From Gammaproteobacteria bacterium (lineage in GTDB: Bacteria > Pseudomonadota > Gammaproteobacteria > UBA4575): a DNA stretch of 64,000 nucleotides. Made by a program: the position numbers and the translations under genes. A model generated the notes under the pieces. It ran no database searches, was not told where the DNA came from, and saw only the letters and a program-made list of their open reading frames with translations. The DNA is taken from the NCBI GenBank assembly GCA_014075255.1, contig CP046178.1, positions 2,436,894 to 2,500,893 on the forward strand, written 5' to 3'. This document shows, piece by piece, positions 18,058 to 28,373 of the stretch (within the stretch, counting starts at the first letter, position 1; each line of letters begins with the position of its first letter).

Positions 18058-18912
18058 ATGAGTGATTATGGCACTTTGTATATCATTGCCACTCCTATTG
18101 GCAATCTTGCGGATATTACACTACGTGCTCTAGATATTATTAAGAATGTTAAGACTTTATATGCTGAAGATACCCGCGTTACTAAACATCTTTTAGAGCA
18201 CTATGGTATCCAAGCTACATTGCAGTCGCTACATGATTTTAATGAATCTAAAAAAATATCCTCTGTAATTGAGCAGATACAAGCGGGTGCAGACCTTGGT
18301 CTGGTTTCTGATGCAGGCACACCCTTAATCAGTGATCCTGGCTATAAGCTCGTGTCTGCGGCTCAAGATGCTGGGATCTGTGTGCGCCCAATTCCTGGGG
18401 CAAGCGCGCTGACCGCGGCACTATCGATTGCTGGGATGCCAACAGATCGCTTTATATTTGAGGGATTTTTTCCTAAAAGTTCCACCGAACGAATAAAGCT
18501 ATTGAATGACTTGCGTTATGAAGCGCGGACCATGGTTTTTTATGAATCCGCACAGCGTATTCAGGCAACGCTGCAAGATTGCTTAATTGTCATGGGGGGT
18601 GAGCGTAAGGCTGCATTATTACGTGAGTTAACGAAACATTATGAGCAGCATATTTGTGCCCAGTTGAATGAAATTCAGCAGCAGTTAGCAGAGCAAACAG
18701 AAAAAATACGTGGTGAAATTGTATTGATATTGCATGGCAATACTGCGCCTGATGATGCTGCTAGCGTTGAAAAGGCGGAAAAATTGTTGTTTGAGTTGCA
18801 GCAACATTTACCGCTAAAAGAAGCTGCTGCGATTGTGTCCAAACATACCGGTATACGTCGTAACCAGCTTTATGCATTAGGTTTAGGCAAATCTAAAAAC
18901 AAGCCCAAATGA
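18058..18912 (+). CDS. rsmI: 16S rRNA 2'-O-ribose C1402 methyltransferase RsmI
   Basis: RsmI methylates the ribose of C1402 in the decoding centre; RsmH, encoded nearby, methylates the base of the same nucleotide. The 284-residue tetrapyrrole-methylase-fold protein shows LYIIATPIGNLADITLRA at the N-terminus, EDTRVTKHLL, GLVSDAGTPLISDPG and PGASALTAAL. The stop codon lies 17 bases before the 5' end of the RNase P RNA. Confidence 0.97.
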   Translation: MSDYGTLYIIATPIGNLADITLRALDIIKNVKTLYAEDTRVTKHLLEHYGIQATLQSLHDFNESKKISSVIEQIQAGADLGLVSDAGTPLISDPGYKLVSAAQDAGICVRPIPGASALTAALSIAGMPTDRFIFEGFFPKSSTERIKLLNDLRYEARTMVFYESAQRIQATLQDCLIVMGGERKAALLRELTKHYEQHICAQLNEIQQQLAEQTEKIRGEIVLILHGNTAPDDAASVEKAEKLLFELQQHLPLKEAAAIVSKHTGIRRNQLYALGLGKSKNKPK

Positions 18913-18929
18913 GTGTGCTATCTTCTTGG

Positions 18930-19296
<367 letters not shown>

Positions 19297-19439
19297 ATTT
19301 ATTGGCCACAAAATGGACCGTTGCAGGCCTTGTGTTCCTAATTATCTATATCTTTTGAGTGGCTGTGTATTTGTTCACTTAATCTAAATTATTATCATTC
19401 TCTGTTAAGCCCTCAAAACTAGGTAAGTTCTTGACTAAA

Positions 19440-19460
19440 TACCCTGTATTTTTCAGGGTA
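19440..19460. promoter_or_regulatory. Perfect inverted repeat between rnpB and mraZ
   Basis: TACCCTG (19440-19446) and CAGGGTA (19454-19460) form a perfect 7-base stem around a T-rich 7-base loop. It follows a TTGACT hexamer at 19431-19436. No clean U-tract follows the stem, so it is not a textbook intrinsic terminator; it could end or process rnpB transcripts, or be a protein-binding site. Confidence 0.4.
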
Positions 19461-19519
19461 GAAAACCTCTTAACTATCTGTCTTATAAGAATTTTTTGGG
19501 GTTTTTTCTATGTATTCAC

Positions 19520-19548
19520 TTGCAATCTAACAGTCCTGTTTCTATAGT
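19520..19548 (+). promoter_or_regulatory. Sigma70-type promoter of the dcw cluster
   Basis: A TTGCAA hexamer (19520-19525) and a TATAGT hexamer (19543-19548) are separated by exactly 17 bases. The predicted start of transcription near 19555 falls at the first MraZ box, about 50 bases before the mraZ ATG, as expected for a self-repressed mraZ promoter. Confidence 0.7.
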
Positions 19549-19557
19549 GTCAAAAAG

Positions 19558-19582
19558 TGGGAAAATGTGGGAAAACATGGAA
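19558..19582 (+). promoter_or_regulatory. MraZ operator: three TGGGA-type boxes at 10-base period
   Basis: TGGGA at 19558, TGGGA at 19568 and TGGAA at 19578 repeat with exactly five bases between boxes. Known MraZ sites are direct TGGGN repeats with this period upstream of mraZ. The operator lies directly downstream of the -10 hexamer, so MraZ binding would block its own promoter. Confidence 0.8.
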
Positions 19583-19604
19583 TAACTATCCGTGACCAAT
19601 ACTT

Positions 19605-20057
19605 ATGTTTCAGGGAATAAACGATCTAAATTTGGATGCCAAAGGCCGCATGTCTTTGCCTGCACGCTATCGCGAGAGCATCCAAGAAAGTTGTGACGGT
19701 AGTTTGGTGATAACGGTAGATGTTGATCGCTGTCTTCTAATTTATCCCTTGCCAGAGTGGGAGGTTATACAGCAAAAACTCATGCAATTACCCAGTATTA
19801 ATAAACAAGTAAGGCGTTTGCAAAGATTGTTGCTGGGTCATGCAACGGAATGTGATGTGGATGGCAATAATCGAATTTTACTACCACCTCCACTAAGAAA
19901 CTTTGCTGATCTGAAAAAACACGCGGTGTTAATAGGCCAAGGGAATAAGTTTGAGCTGTGGGACCAAGATACATGGGAAAAAATGCGTGAACGTTGGCTA
20001 AAAGAAGAAAGTAAGTTGAGTGACATTACGGGTGCACTTGAAACACTCTCAATTTAA
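19605..20057 (+). CDS. mraZ: Transcriptional regulator MraZ
   Basis: MraZ is an AbrB-fold DNA-binding protein that represses the dcw operon. The 150-residue sequence has two SpoVT/AbrB repeats: LDAKGRMSLPARYRE (about 9-23) and DVDGNNRILLPPPLRNFADL (about 83-102), each with the basic patch used for DNA contact. It forms multimeric rings that read repeated TGGGN boxes, which are present just upstream. rsmH follows with only two bases between them. Confidence 0.96.
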   Translation: MFQGINDLNLDAKGRMSLPARYRESIQESCDGSLVITVDVDRCLLIYPLPEWEVIQQKLMQLPSINKQVRRLQRLLLGHATECDVDGNNRILLPPPLRNFADLKKHAVLIGQGNKFELWDQDTWEKMRERWLKEESKLSDITGALETLSI

Positions 20058-20059
20058 GA

Positions 20060-20998
20060 ATGTGTAGTGATGCTTCAGATTTGCATCATCCGGTATTACT
20101 TGCAGAAGTTATAGAGGCTTTAAGTATTGATCCGAATGGAAAATATATTGATTGTACGTTTGGTAGAGGTGGGCATAGTCAAGAGATCTTAAAAAGCTTG
20201 GGTGGAAATGGAAGGCTATTGGCAATTGATCAAGATATAACAGCAATTGAGTACGGTAAATCAAAGTTTGTTGATGATTCACGATTAATTTTAGAGCAGA
20301 GAAATTTTTCTCAAATTGTGCAAGTGGCTAAGCAAAATAAATTCGAGAATCAGGTGAATGGAATTTTTTTTGATTTGGGAGTTTCGTCTCCTCAGTTAGA
20401 TAACCCAGATAGAGGATTCAGTTTTATGCATGACGGGCCATTGGATATGCGCATGAATACCACGCAAGGGGTGAGCGCTGCGGAATGGCTAAAAAAAGTA
20501 ACCGTGGTGGAGTTGGGAAATGTATTGAAAGAGTATGGACAAGAGCGCTATAGCAAAAGAATTGCAAATGCTGTGATTGAGAGGCGTATTCAGCAACCTA
20601 TTACAACTACGAAGGAATTGGCTGATTTAGTGTTGAGTGTGGTAGGGAGGTCGCGTGAGAAAAAGCATCCCGCTACTCGTACTTTCCAAGCAGTTCGTAT
20701 TTACATTAATCAAGAGCTCGAGTCCCTTTCTAAAGCATTGGATGAGTGTCTTAGTTTGCTTGCTAATTCAGGAAGACTATTGGTGATTACCTTCCATTCG
20801 CTTGAAGATCAAGTGGTGAAAAAATTATTACATAAGCATACGCATTCAAACCTTCCACGCAAGCTGCCGGTTGTAGAGCAGCACGAGGCTAAATTAAAGC
20901 GAGTTTGCAAGGCGATTAAACCTTCGGATGGAGAAGTGTCTGCAAACCCGAGGGCAAGAAGTGCGAAGTTGCATGTGCTGGAGTGGGCAACATGTTAG
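20060..20998 (+). CDS. rsmH: 16S rRNA N4-cytosine(1402) methyltransferase RsmH
   Basis: RsmH (MraW) adds the N4 methyl group to C1402 of 16S rRNA. The 312 residues begin with HHPVLLAEVIEAL, then show the SAM-binding YIDCTFGRGGHSQEIL, the tract FFDLGVSSPQLD-PDRGFSF, and the C-terminal RARSAKL motif near ANPRARSAKLHVLE. Start is ATG two bases after the mraZ stop. The 3' end overlaps the ftsL start by seven bases. Confidence 0.97.
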   Translation: MCSDASDLHHPVLLAEVIEALSIDPNGKYIDCTFGRGGHSQEILKSLGGNGRLLAIDQDITAIEYGKSKFVDDSRLILEQRNFSQIVQVAKQNKFENQVNGIFFDLGVSSPQLDNPDRGFSFMHDGPLDMRMNTTQGVSAAEWLKKVTVVELGNVLKEYGQERYSKRIANAVIERRIQQPITTTKELADLVLSVVGRSREKKHPATRTFQAVRIYINQELESLSKALDECLSLLANSGRLLVITFHSLEDQVVKKLLHKHTHSNLPRKLPVVEQHEAKLKRVCKAIKPSDGEVSANPRARSAKLHVLEWATC

Positions 20999-21264
20999 CT
21001 AAAGTATTGCTGGTAATTGTTTTGTTTATTGCAAATGTCGCAACTGGTGTGGGCGTAGTGTACTCGAAGCATTCAATGCGAAAGTCATTTATAGAATTAC
21101 AGAGCATGCAAAATAATTTTGATGAGTTGCAAATTGAGTGGGGCCGTTTTCAATTAGAGCAAAGTGCTTGGGCTACGCATGGTCGAGTAGAGAAAATTGC
21201 TCGCGAAAAATTAAACATGGGTCTTGTGCATAAAGAAAGATTGGTTTTTCTTAAAACAGATTAA
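20992..21264 (+). CDS. ftsL: Cell division protein FtsL
   Basis: FtsL is a small bitopic protein that forms the FtsQLB complex and activates septal FtsWI. It has a short cytoplasmic N-terminus, one membrane helix (about 3-22, AKVLLVIVLFIANVATGVGVVY) and a periplasmic coiled coil with leucine-zipper-like spacing ending near LNMG. I chose ATG 20992 because a GGAG lies eight bases upstream and the overlap with rsmH is short; an in-frame GTG at 20983 would add three residues. About 90 residues is normal for the family. Confidence 0.92.
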   Translation: MLAKVLLVIVLFIANVATGVGVVYSKHSMRKSFIELQSMQNNFDELQIEWGRFQLEQSAWATHGRVEKIAREKLNMGLVHKERLVFLKTD

Positions 21265-21276
21265 GTCATAAATAAA

Positions 21277-22992
21277 ATGAAGAAAAATCCAATTTATTCA
21301 ATGCGCAGAGCTTTTTTGCTGTCATTGTTTGTTATAGGTCTTGGCGGATTATTTGCGAGATCTGTTTATTTGCAATTATTCGAGCATGAGTTTTTAGAGG
21401 AGGAAGGTAAGGCGCGCCATCTGCGAGTAGTCGAAATACCTGCCCATCGCGGCATGATTTTAGATCGAAACGGGGAGTTACTCGCAGTTAGCACGCCTAT
21501 CCATTCAGTGTGGGCAAATCCACTAGAAGCATTGCAAAGTCATAAAGCAATACGAAATGTTGCGTTGATTTTAAATATGAACGCGGATCATTTGATCAAA
21601 AAATTGCAAAGCAAAAAAAACCGTCAGTTTTTTTATGTAAAGCGGCATATTGCTCCTGAGCAAGCAGAAAAATTAAAGCAGTTAGGTAGTCAAGGAATTC
21701 ATTTAAAACGTGAATATCGAAGATATTACCCAACTGCAGAAGTTACCTCGCACGTTTTGGGTTTTACGGGAATCGATGATAATGGTTTGGAAGGAATAGA
21801 GCTTGCATATGAGGAATGGTTGCGTGGCCAGCCAGGTTCTAAAAAAGTTATTAAGGACTCCTATAGGCGAATTGTTGAAGATGTTGAAGCGTTAAGTATT
21901 CCAGAGCCAGGTAAGGACATGGTGCTTAGTGTTGATAAAAGAATTCAATATATCGCCTATCGAGAATTAAAAGCAAAGCTTTCAAAGCATCGTGCTAAAT
22001 CTGCATCGGCTGTTTTGTTGGATGCAAAAACGGGTGAAGTTTTGGCGATGGCGAATGCGCCTTCTTTTAATCCAAATAATCGAGAAGGCTATGGTCGTAG
22101 TACATATCGCAATCGTGCAGTGACAGATGTGTATGAGCCAGGATCAACCATTAAGCCGTTTACTATTGCTTCTGCCTTGGAGTCACAACGCTATTCTCAA
22201 AATACCATCATAAATACTGCGCCAGGTACTTATCAGATCGGTGAGTTCACCATTCGTGATCATAGAAATTATGGTTCGCTTACAGTGAGTGAAATCATCC
22301 TTAAATCTAGCAATGTAGGCGCTACAAAAATTGCACAAACTATTCCAGCACAAGAGTTGTGGTCTACGTTTAGCTCAATTGGTATAGGTCACTCGACTGA
22401 ATCAGGATTCCCTGGCGAGGTTTCCGGTTATTTAAAAAGCTTTCATGATTGGCATAAGGTTGAGCATGCGACGCTCTCATATGGTTACGGTATGTCGATG
22501 ACAAGTTTGCAGTTGGCTCGTGCGTATATGGTGTTGGCATCTGGAGGCAAGCTTTTGCCAGTCTCCATGTTGCGTAGATCAGTTGAGGATGTAAAAAAGC
22601 AGCAAATACCAGCCATATTTTCGCCACAAACAGTTGATAAAGTGGTCACTATGTTAACTGCAGTGGTTTCTGAGCAAGGAACTGGTTCGCGTGCTGCGAT
22701 TCCGGGCTATAGCGTAGCGGGTAAGACTGGCACGGTGCATAAATCTTCAAAAGGTGGTTATGAAGAAGATAAATATATTTCTGTGTTTGCAGGAATGGCG
22801 CCGGCGAGTGATCCGAGGTTGGTGTTGGTGGTGATGGTGAATCAACCTAGCAGCGGAGCATATTTTGGTGGTGAAGTTGCTGCGCCTATATTTTCTAAAA
22901 TTATGGGCGGGGCGCTACGGATATTAAATATCTCGCCAGATAAAGTGCCTTTGCAAGCTCATGTTGAACCAGCAAAAGATCATGCGGGTTAA
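21277..22992 (+). CDS. ftsI: Peptidoglycan D,D-transpeptidase FtsI (penicillin-binding protein 3)
   Basis: FtsI is the septum-specific transpeptidase that works with FtsW. The 571-residue class B PBP has a short cytoplasmic tail, one membrane segment (about 12-30), a pedestal domain with the tract RGMILDRNGELLAVS, and a transpeptidase domain. Active-site motifs are STIK (catalytic Ser290, Lys293), SSN (344-346) and KTG (483-485). A beta-lactam target by family. It ends four bases before murE. Confidence 0.97.
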   Translation: MKKNPIYSMRRAFLLSLFVIGLGGLFARSVYLQLFEHEFLEEEGKARHLRVVEIPAHRGMILDRNGELLAVSTPIHSVWANPLEALQSHKAIRNVALILNMNADHLIKKLQSKKNRQFFYVKRHIAPEQAEKLKQLGSQGIHLKREYRRYYPTAEVTSHVLGFTGIDDNGLEGIELAYEEWLRGQPGSKKVIKDSYRRIVEDVEALSIPEPGKDMVLSVDKRIQYIAYRELKAKLSKHRAKSASAVLLDAKTGEVLAMANAPSFNPNNREGYGRSTYRNRAVTDVYEPGSTIKPFTIASALESQRYSQNTIINTAPGTYQIGEFTIRDHRNYGSLTVSEIILKSSNVGATKIAQTIPAQELWSTFSSIGIGHSTESGFPGEVSGYLKSFHDWHKVEHATLSYGYGMSMTSLQLARAYMVLASGGKLLPVSMLRRSVEDVKKQQIPAIFSPQTVDKVVTMLTAVVSEQGTGSRAAIPGYSVAGKTGTVHKSSKGGYEEDKYISVFAGMAPASDPRLVLVVMVNQPSSGAYFGGEVAAPIFSKIMGGALRILNISPDKVPLQAHVEPAKDHAG

Positions 22993-22995
22993 TTT

Positions 22996-24513
22996 ATGCA
23001 AAGCAATGCGCCGAATTCATGGCCTTTGGATAAATTGTTAAAAGGCTGGACGACTACGTTGCAAACTAATCATTCAGAAACTTTAATAAACGGCTTAAGT
23101 TTAGACAGTCGCTCTACAAGTAAGGGCGATTTATTTATTGCTTTGCAAGGTCTGCAACAGCATGGTCTTGAATACAGTCAGCAAGCTATTGCTCGTGGTG
23201 CTGTGGCATTGGCTTGGGAGTCTAGTCGGCAAGTAACTGTAGACGAATTGCACAGCACAATTCCATGTTTAGAAATTGATAAATTACAAGATAAGCTCGG
23301 ATTGATTTGTCAGCGTTTTTACCATAATCCATCTTCGCAAATGAATGTCATTGCGGTAACGGGTACGGACGGGAAAACTTCTGTAAGCCATTTTATTGCG
23401 CAAGCCTTAAAGCAATTAGATCTTTCTTGCGGGGTGATAGGTACTTTAGGCTATGGTGTATATCCAAATCTTGATAATGCAAGCCACACCACGCCTGACG
23501 CTGTGCGCATGCATGGCTTATTGCGTAACTTGCATGTGAATGATGTAAACAATGCGGTGCTGGAAGCCTCGTCTCATGGTTTAAGTCAAGGTAGATTAAA
23601 TGGGGTTGATGTTGATACGGCCGTGTTTACCAATTTCGGTCGTGATCATATGGATTATCACAAAACCATGGATGATTACTTCAACTCAAAACGATTGTTA
23701 TTTCAAAATCCAAATCTAAAAAATGCAGTCATTAACATCGATGATAAAGCAGGCATGCGTTTGGCTAAAGAATTCTCCGGTCAGTTGGAGGTGATTGCGT
23801 ATTCGATTAAAGGAAATCCAATTAATACGTATCCATATATCAGCGCAATCAATATTAAATATGTTGCTGGCGGAGTAAGTTTTGAAATTGATTCAAGTTG
23901 GGGTAATGCTGTTGTAATTACAGATTTAATTGGCAAATTTAATATTAGCAATTTGCTTGCAGTACTAGGTGTTTTGATAGCAAGTGGTGTTGAGTTTAAG
24001 AGCGCGGTAAAAGTAATTTCTAAGATTCAAACCGTTCCTGGCCGAATGGAGTTTATTGTCCGCAACGGAAGTATGCCTGTAGTGGTTATTGATTATGCAC
24101 ATACACCGCAAGCTCTTATTAATGTATTAAAAGTGCTCAGGGAGCATTGCGCGGGTAAGTTGTGGTGTGTATTTGGTTGTGGAGGAAACCGCGATCAAGG
24201 AAAGCGCAGGTTGATGGCGCAAGCCGTAGAGCAGTATGCAGACATTGCAGTGATTACCGATGATAATCCGCGATTTGAAGATCCGGAGGAAATTACCAAT
24301 GAAATACAGTCAGGGTTTTCGTCATCTTCACATTACACCTTAATTCATGATCGTTGTGGAGCCATTGAGTATGCGATTCAAAATGCGCATGACGAAGATG
24401 TAGTGTTAATTGCGGGTAAGGGTCATGAGGTTGTACAAATTATTAAGCATGATTATTTGCCATTTGATGATAAAAAGATTGCCAACGCAATTTTAGAAAA
24501 AATTTCCAGATGA
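22996..24513 (+). CDS. murE: UDP-MurNAc-tripeptide synthetase MurE
   Basis: MurE adds the third amino acid, meso-diaminopimelate in Gram-negatives, to UDP-MurNAc-L-Ala-D-Glu. The 505 residues have the three Mur-ligase domains: N-terminal UDP-binding (GLSLDSRSTSKGDLFIAL), central ATPase with VTGTDGKTS (P-loop) and TTPDAVRMHGLL, and the C-terminal domain with the DNPRFEDP motif that contacts meso-DAP. The DNPR tetrad supports DAP rather than Lys. The last four bases overlap murF. Confidence 0.97.
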   Translation: MQSNAPNSWPLDKLLKGWTTTLQTNHSETLINGLSLDSRSTSKGDLFIALQGLQQHGLEYSQQAIARGAVALAWESSRQVTVDELHSTIPCLEIDKLQDKLGLICQRFYHNPSSQMNVIAVTGTDGKTSVSHFIAQALKQLDLSCGVIGTLGYGVYPNLDNASHTTPDAVRMHGLLRNLHVNDVNNAVLEASSHGLSQGRLNGVDVDTAVFTNFGRDHMDYHKTMDDYFNSKRLLFQNPNLKNAVINIDDKAGMRLAKEFSGQLEVIAYSIKGNPINTYPYISAINIKYVAGGVSFEIDSSWGNAVVITDLIGKFNISNLLAVLGVLIASGVEFKSAVKVISKIQTVPGRMEFIVRNGSMPVVVIDYAHTPQALINVLKVLREHCAGKLWCVFGCGGNRDQGKRRLMAQAVEQYADIAVITDDNPRFEDPEEITNEIQSGFSSSSHYTLIHDRCGAIEYAIQNAHDEDVVLIAGKGHEVVQIIKHDYLPFDDKKIANAILEKISR

Positions 24514-25937
24514 TACTGTCTTTAGCAGAAATTGCCGCCATTACTGATGGTCAAATACATGGTGATTTGCAAGGCAGTGATGCCTTAATAAATGGTTTGT
24601 CCACTGATACACGCAGCATGTTAGCAGGTGCTTTGTTTGTTGCTCTGGTCGGAGACTCATTTGACCCGCATGAAAAAATTGAATCGGGTGATGCTAGTCA
24701 GGCGGCTGCAGCGTTAGTGCAGCGAAAAGTAAATGCGGCTATGCCGCAAGTTGTGGTTAAGGATACTTATAAAGCTTTGCAGCAATTAGCAGCTGCATGG
24801 CGCAAGCGATTTAGTTTACCTGTTATTGGAGTTACGGGCTCAAATGGCAAAACTTCGGTTAAAGAATTAATTAAACAGATTCTACGTGCTCATCTTGCAT
24901 CATCTGGGGGCGAGGTTTTAGCTACGGTTGGAAATTTAAATAATCATATTGGTGTGCCTATAACACTTTGTGATTTAAATGAGAGCCATCGATTCGCTGT
25001 TATAGAAATGGGCGCTAATCACGCTGGAGAAATTGCTGAATTGGCGAAGTTAGCTGAGCCCAATATTGGCGTGATCACGAATATTGGACCTGCACATCTA
25101 GAAGGCTTTGGTTCTATCGAGGGTGTGGCACGTGCAAAAGCCGAGATGTATCAAAACTTAAGCGCTAATGGTGTCGCAGTGGTTAATGCGGATGAGCACT
25201 ATAGGGGAGAGTTGGAAAAAGAGATAGGCGAGCGCATGCAAATTAGTTTTGGTGTTGAAAAACCTGCCGATGTTAGTGGTAAACAAATTGCAAGCGATCA
25301 GCTTGAGATTATTACTCCGATGGGAGAAGTTCGTGTTAAACCGCAAGTGTTAGGTATGCATGCTTTGCTAAATACTTTGGCAGCAACAGCTGTTGGGTTG
25401 GCGCTAGGTCTGGATCTTGAAGACATTAAAACGGGTATCGAAAGAACTCAGGCTGTGCCGGGTCGTTTAGTGAGAGTGGAAGGGCTTGCTGGTGCAACTG
25501 TATTAGATGATAGCTACAACGCTAATCCTGCCTCCTTAGCTGCGGCATTAGATGTTCAAGCGCAAGAACCAGGCGAACACTGGTTGGTATTGGGAGACAT
25601 GGGTGAGTTGGGCGATGAGAGTGTTTTTATGCATAAGAAGACAGCCGATATTGCTAAACAGTTTGGGGTCACAAGGTTATTTGCTTATGGGGAATTGACT
25701 AAACATTGTGTTAAGGAGTTTGGGTCGGGTGCAATACATTTCAGTAGCCATAAAAAGCTTATAGAGGTATTACAAAACGAATTGTCTTCGGAGGTATGTG
25801 TATTGGTGAAAGGTTCTCGTGCAATGCAACTTGAAAAAATTGTAGCGGGTATTCGCACTAATAAAACCATTGCAAACAAAAAAATGAATGGTAAGACTAA
25901 CGGTCAAAATATGGAGCATAACGAACATGTTGCTTAG
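24510..25937 (+). CDS. murF: UDP-MurNAc-tripeptide:D-Ala-D-Ala ligase MurF
   Basis: MurF attaches the D-Ala-D-Ala dipeptide to finish the cytoplasmic UDP-MurNAc-pentapeptide. The 475-residue protein shows the N-terminal [18 protein letters not shown], the P-loop [17 protein letters not shown], the central NHIGVPITL and [14 protein letters not shown], and [15 protein letters not shown] at the C-terminal domain. The ATG overlaps the murE stop (ATGA). A short extra Lys/Asn-rich tail (about the last 20 residues, after VAGIRTNKT) overlaps the mraY start. Confidence 0.97.
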   Translation: MILSLAEIAAITDGQIHGDLQGSDALINGLSTDTRSMLAGALFVALVGDSFDPHEKIESGDASQAAAALVQRKVNAAMPQVVVKDTYKALQQLAAAWRKRFSLPVIGVTGSNGKTSVKELIKQILRAHLASSGGEVLATVGNLNNHIGVPITLCDLNESHRFAVIEMGANHAGEIAELAKLAEPNIGVITNIGPAHLEGFGSIEGVARAKAEMYQNLSANGVAVVNADEHYRGELEKEIGERMQISFGVEKPADVSGKQIASDQLEIITPMGEVRVKPQVLGMHALLNTLAATAVGLALGLDLEDIKTGIERTQAVPGRLVRVEGLAGATVLDDSYNANPASLAAALDVQAQEPGEHWLVLGDMGELGDESVFMHKKTADIAKQFGVTRLFAYGELTKHCVKEFGSGAIHFSSHKKLIEVLQNELSSEVCVLVKGSRAMQLEKIVAGIRTNKTIANKKMNGKTNGQNMEHNEHVA

Positions 25938-27009
25938 TGTTTTTGAGTTCTTGGAGCAATACCATTCTGGTTTTAATGTGTTTCAGTATTTGACTTTACG
26001 TTCGATTCTGGGGGCGCTAACTGCGCTGACTATTTGTTTTATCACTGGCCCCATTATGATTCGAAAACTGACTAGCTATAGTGTGAATCAGAATGTAAGA
26101 AGTGATGGGCCGGCAACACATTTAGCAAAAGCGGGTACACCGACTATGGGAGGTGCATTTTTATTAGTATCAATATTAGTGAGCGCGCTTTTGTGGAGTG
26201 ACTTATCTAACCGTTATGTTTGGTTTGTTTTAGTAACTACATTTTTGTTTGGTCTAGTTGGTGCAGTAGACGATGTAAAGAAGCTATTAAGTCGATCAAG
26301 TAAGGGTCTCTCGGCTAAGGGTAAATATTTTTGGCAATCAGTAATCGGATTGGGGGTTGCTTTAGCTATTTTTTACACAACCAGCCTGCCCGAAGAAACA
26401 AATTTATATGTGCCGTTTTTTAAAAATATTGTCATTCCTTTAGGTGCTTGGTTTGTGCTGCTTACTTATTTAGTAATTGTTGGTTCAAGTAATGCAGTTA
26501 ATTTTACTGATGGATTGGATGGGCTTGCCATTATGCCAGTGGTAATGGTGGTGGGTGCCTTAGGTGTATTTGCATATCTCAGTGGCAACATAAATTTTTC
26601 TAATTATTTGTCAATTCCACATTTGCCTTTAACAGGCGAATTAGTTGTTTTCTGTGGGGCTACAGTTGGCGCCGGTCTTGGGTTTCTTTGGTTTAATGCT
26701 TATCCCGCACAAGTATTTATGGGCGATGTGGGCGCGCTCGCGCTTGGGGCTGCAATGGGTATTTTAGCAGTGCTGGTTAAGCAAGAAATCGTATTAGTCA
26801 TTATGGGTGGAGTATTTGTACTTGAGACCGTGTCAGTAATGATGCAGGTCATCTCTTTTAAACTTACGGGTAAGCGAATATTTCAGATGGCGCCATTGCA
26901 CCACCATTTTGAACTTAAGGGGTGGCCAGAACCCAGAGTTATAGTTCGCTTTTGGATTATCACCTTTATTTTAGTGTTAATCGGCTTAGCAACCTTGAAG
27001 CTTAGATAA
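25927..27009 (+). CDS. mraY: Phospho-N-acetylmuramoyl-pentapeptide transferase MraY
   Basis: MraY makes lipid I by transferring phospho-MurNAc-pentapeptide to undecaprenyl phosphate in the inner membrane. From ATG 25927 it is 360 residues, equal to E. coli MraY; an upstream in-frame start inside murF would add 13 non-family residues, so it was not used. About ten membrane segments are visible, with catalytic Asp motifs GAVDDVKK and [11 protein letters not shown], the FMGDVGAL tract and the [11 protein letters not shown] loop. It overlaps murF by 11 bases. Confidence 0.96.
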   Translation: MLLSVFEFLEQYHSGFNVFQYLTLRSILGALTALTICFITGPIMIRKLTSYSVNQNVRSDGPATHLAKAGTPTMGGAFLLVSILVSALLWSDLSNRYVWFVLVTTFLFGLVGAVDDVKKLLSRSSKGLSAKGKYFWQSVIGLGVALAIFYTTSLPEETNLYVPFFKNIVIPLGAWFVLLTYLVIVGSSNAVNFTDGLDGLAIMPVVMVVGALGVFAYLSGNINFSNYLSIPHLPLTGELVVFCGATVGAGLGFLWFNAYPAQVFMGDVGALALGAAMGILAVLVKQEIVLVIMGGVFVLETVSVMMQVISFKLTGKRIFQMAPLHHHFELKGWPEPRVIVRFWIITFILVLIGLATLKLR

Positions 27010-27014
27010 AAGGA

Positions 27015-28373
27015 ATGGGTTTAGCGTTGCAAAAACAAGATGCTAGCAATTTTCGAGATACGGTTGTGATTGGTCTTGGTGAGACAGGTTTATCTGTGGC
27101 TCAATATTTAAGTAAACATGATATTGCTTTTTCGATGTTTGATACCCGATCTAATCCGCCACAACTCGCGGCGTTCAAGCGACGTTTTCCAAGTGCAGAA
27201 ATTTATTTAGGTGAACTTGTGGCAGATGCGTTCGCACATACGGCACAAGTTATTATAAGCCCAGGTGTCGATATTAATCAGGATGCTCTTCGAGAAGCGG
27301 TTGAGGCTAACGAATGCGAGTGTATAGGTGACATAGAGTTATTTGCGCGCAGCACTACAACACCAGTAGTGGCCATCACAGGATCAAATGGTAAAAGTAC
27401 CGTGACCAGTTTACTTGCTGAAATGGCGAGGTTAGCGAGTGTGAATGCCTATGCAGGAGGTAATTTGGGTCCGCCTGCATTAGATCTGCTCGATCATAAT
27501 GATGCGGAGCTGTTTGTTTTGGAATTATCGAGTTTCCAACTTGAATCTACTCAGTCATTGCAACCTGAAGTGAGTGTAGTGTTAAACATCTCGCCTGATC
27601 ACCTAGATCGCCATGGAGATGTGAATAATTATGCGCACATTAAAGAGCATGTTTATTCTAATGCAAAAATTAGTGTCATTAATCGCGATGATGAATACGT
27701 ATCTCACATGCAAACTACTGGAAAAGTTATTTCTTTTGGTTTAGGTGATCCATTGGAAGGACAGTTTGGAATCACTAAAGAAAACCAGTGTTCGTATTTG
27801 TCGTTAGGCGCAGAACAATTGGTGCCAGTAAGTGTGCTTGCTTTGCAGGGCGAATCAGGAGTTTTAAATTCTCTTGCTGCCTTGGCTGTTGGTCATGCGT
27901 TGCAGTTGCCAATGCAAGCTATGTTAGAAAAGCTTAAAAACTTTAAAGGTTTGCCGCATCGTTTAGCGTTAGTGGCCGAACAAGATGGCGTGTCTTGGTT
28001 TAATGATTCAAAAGGTACCAATATCGGCGCTACGATTAGTTCATTACGCAGCTTGCAAAAGAATATTGTCTTAATTGCTGGTGGGGTATTTAAAGGCGGT
28101 GATTTAGCACAGCTAAAAGAGGCGATTGCTAAGCATGTTAAGCATGTAATTTTGTTAGGGCAAGATGCAAATGTATTGCAACTGGGAATCGAAGGTGTCT
28201 CGACTATAGATATTGCTAATTCAATGAATGAGGCGGTAGAGATTGCGCAAAAAGAATCGATTGCAGGTGATCAGGTTCTATTGTCTCCTGCTTGTGCAAG
28301 TTTTGATATGTATAAAAATTATATCGAACGCGGCAGTCATTTTGAAAATTGCGTGAAGGATCTTTTGTTATGA
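27015..28373 (+). CDS. murD: UDP-MurNAc-L-alanine:D-glutamate ligase MurD
   Basis: MurD adds D-Glu to UDP-MurNAc-L-Ala. The 452 residues have an N-terminal Rossmann-like domain (VIGLGETGLSVAQYLS), the ATPase domain with VVAITGSNGKSTVTSLL, LELSSFQLE and NISPDHLDRH, and the C-terminal domain with WFNDSKGTNIGAT and LLSPACASFD. It starts five bases after mraY, and its stop overlaps the ftsW start (ATGA). Confidence 0.97.
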   Translation: MGLALQKQDASNFRDTVVIGLGETGLSVAQYLSKHDIAFSMFDTRSNPPQLAAFKRRFPSAEIYLGELVADAFAHTAQVIISPGVDINQDALREAVEANECECIGDIELFARSTTTPVVAITGSNGKSTVTSLLAEMARLASVNAYAGGNLGPPALDLLDHNDAELFVLELSSFQLESTQSLQPEVSVVLNISPDHLDRHGDVNNYAHIKEHVYSNAKISVINRDDEYVSHMQTTGKVISFGLGDPLEGQFGITKENQCSYLSLGAEQLVPVSVLALQGESGVLNSLAALAVGHALQLPMQAMLEKLKNFKGLPHRLALVAEQDGVSWFNDSKGTNIGATISSLRSLQKNIVLIAGGVFKGGDLAQLKEAIAKHVKHVILLGQDANVLQLGIEGVSTIDIANSMNEAVEIAQKESIAGDQVLLSPACASFDMYKNYIERGSHFENCVKDLLL

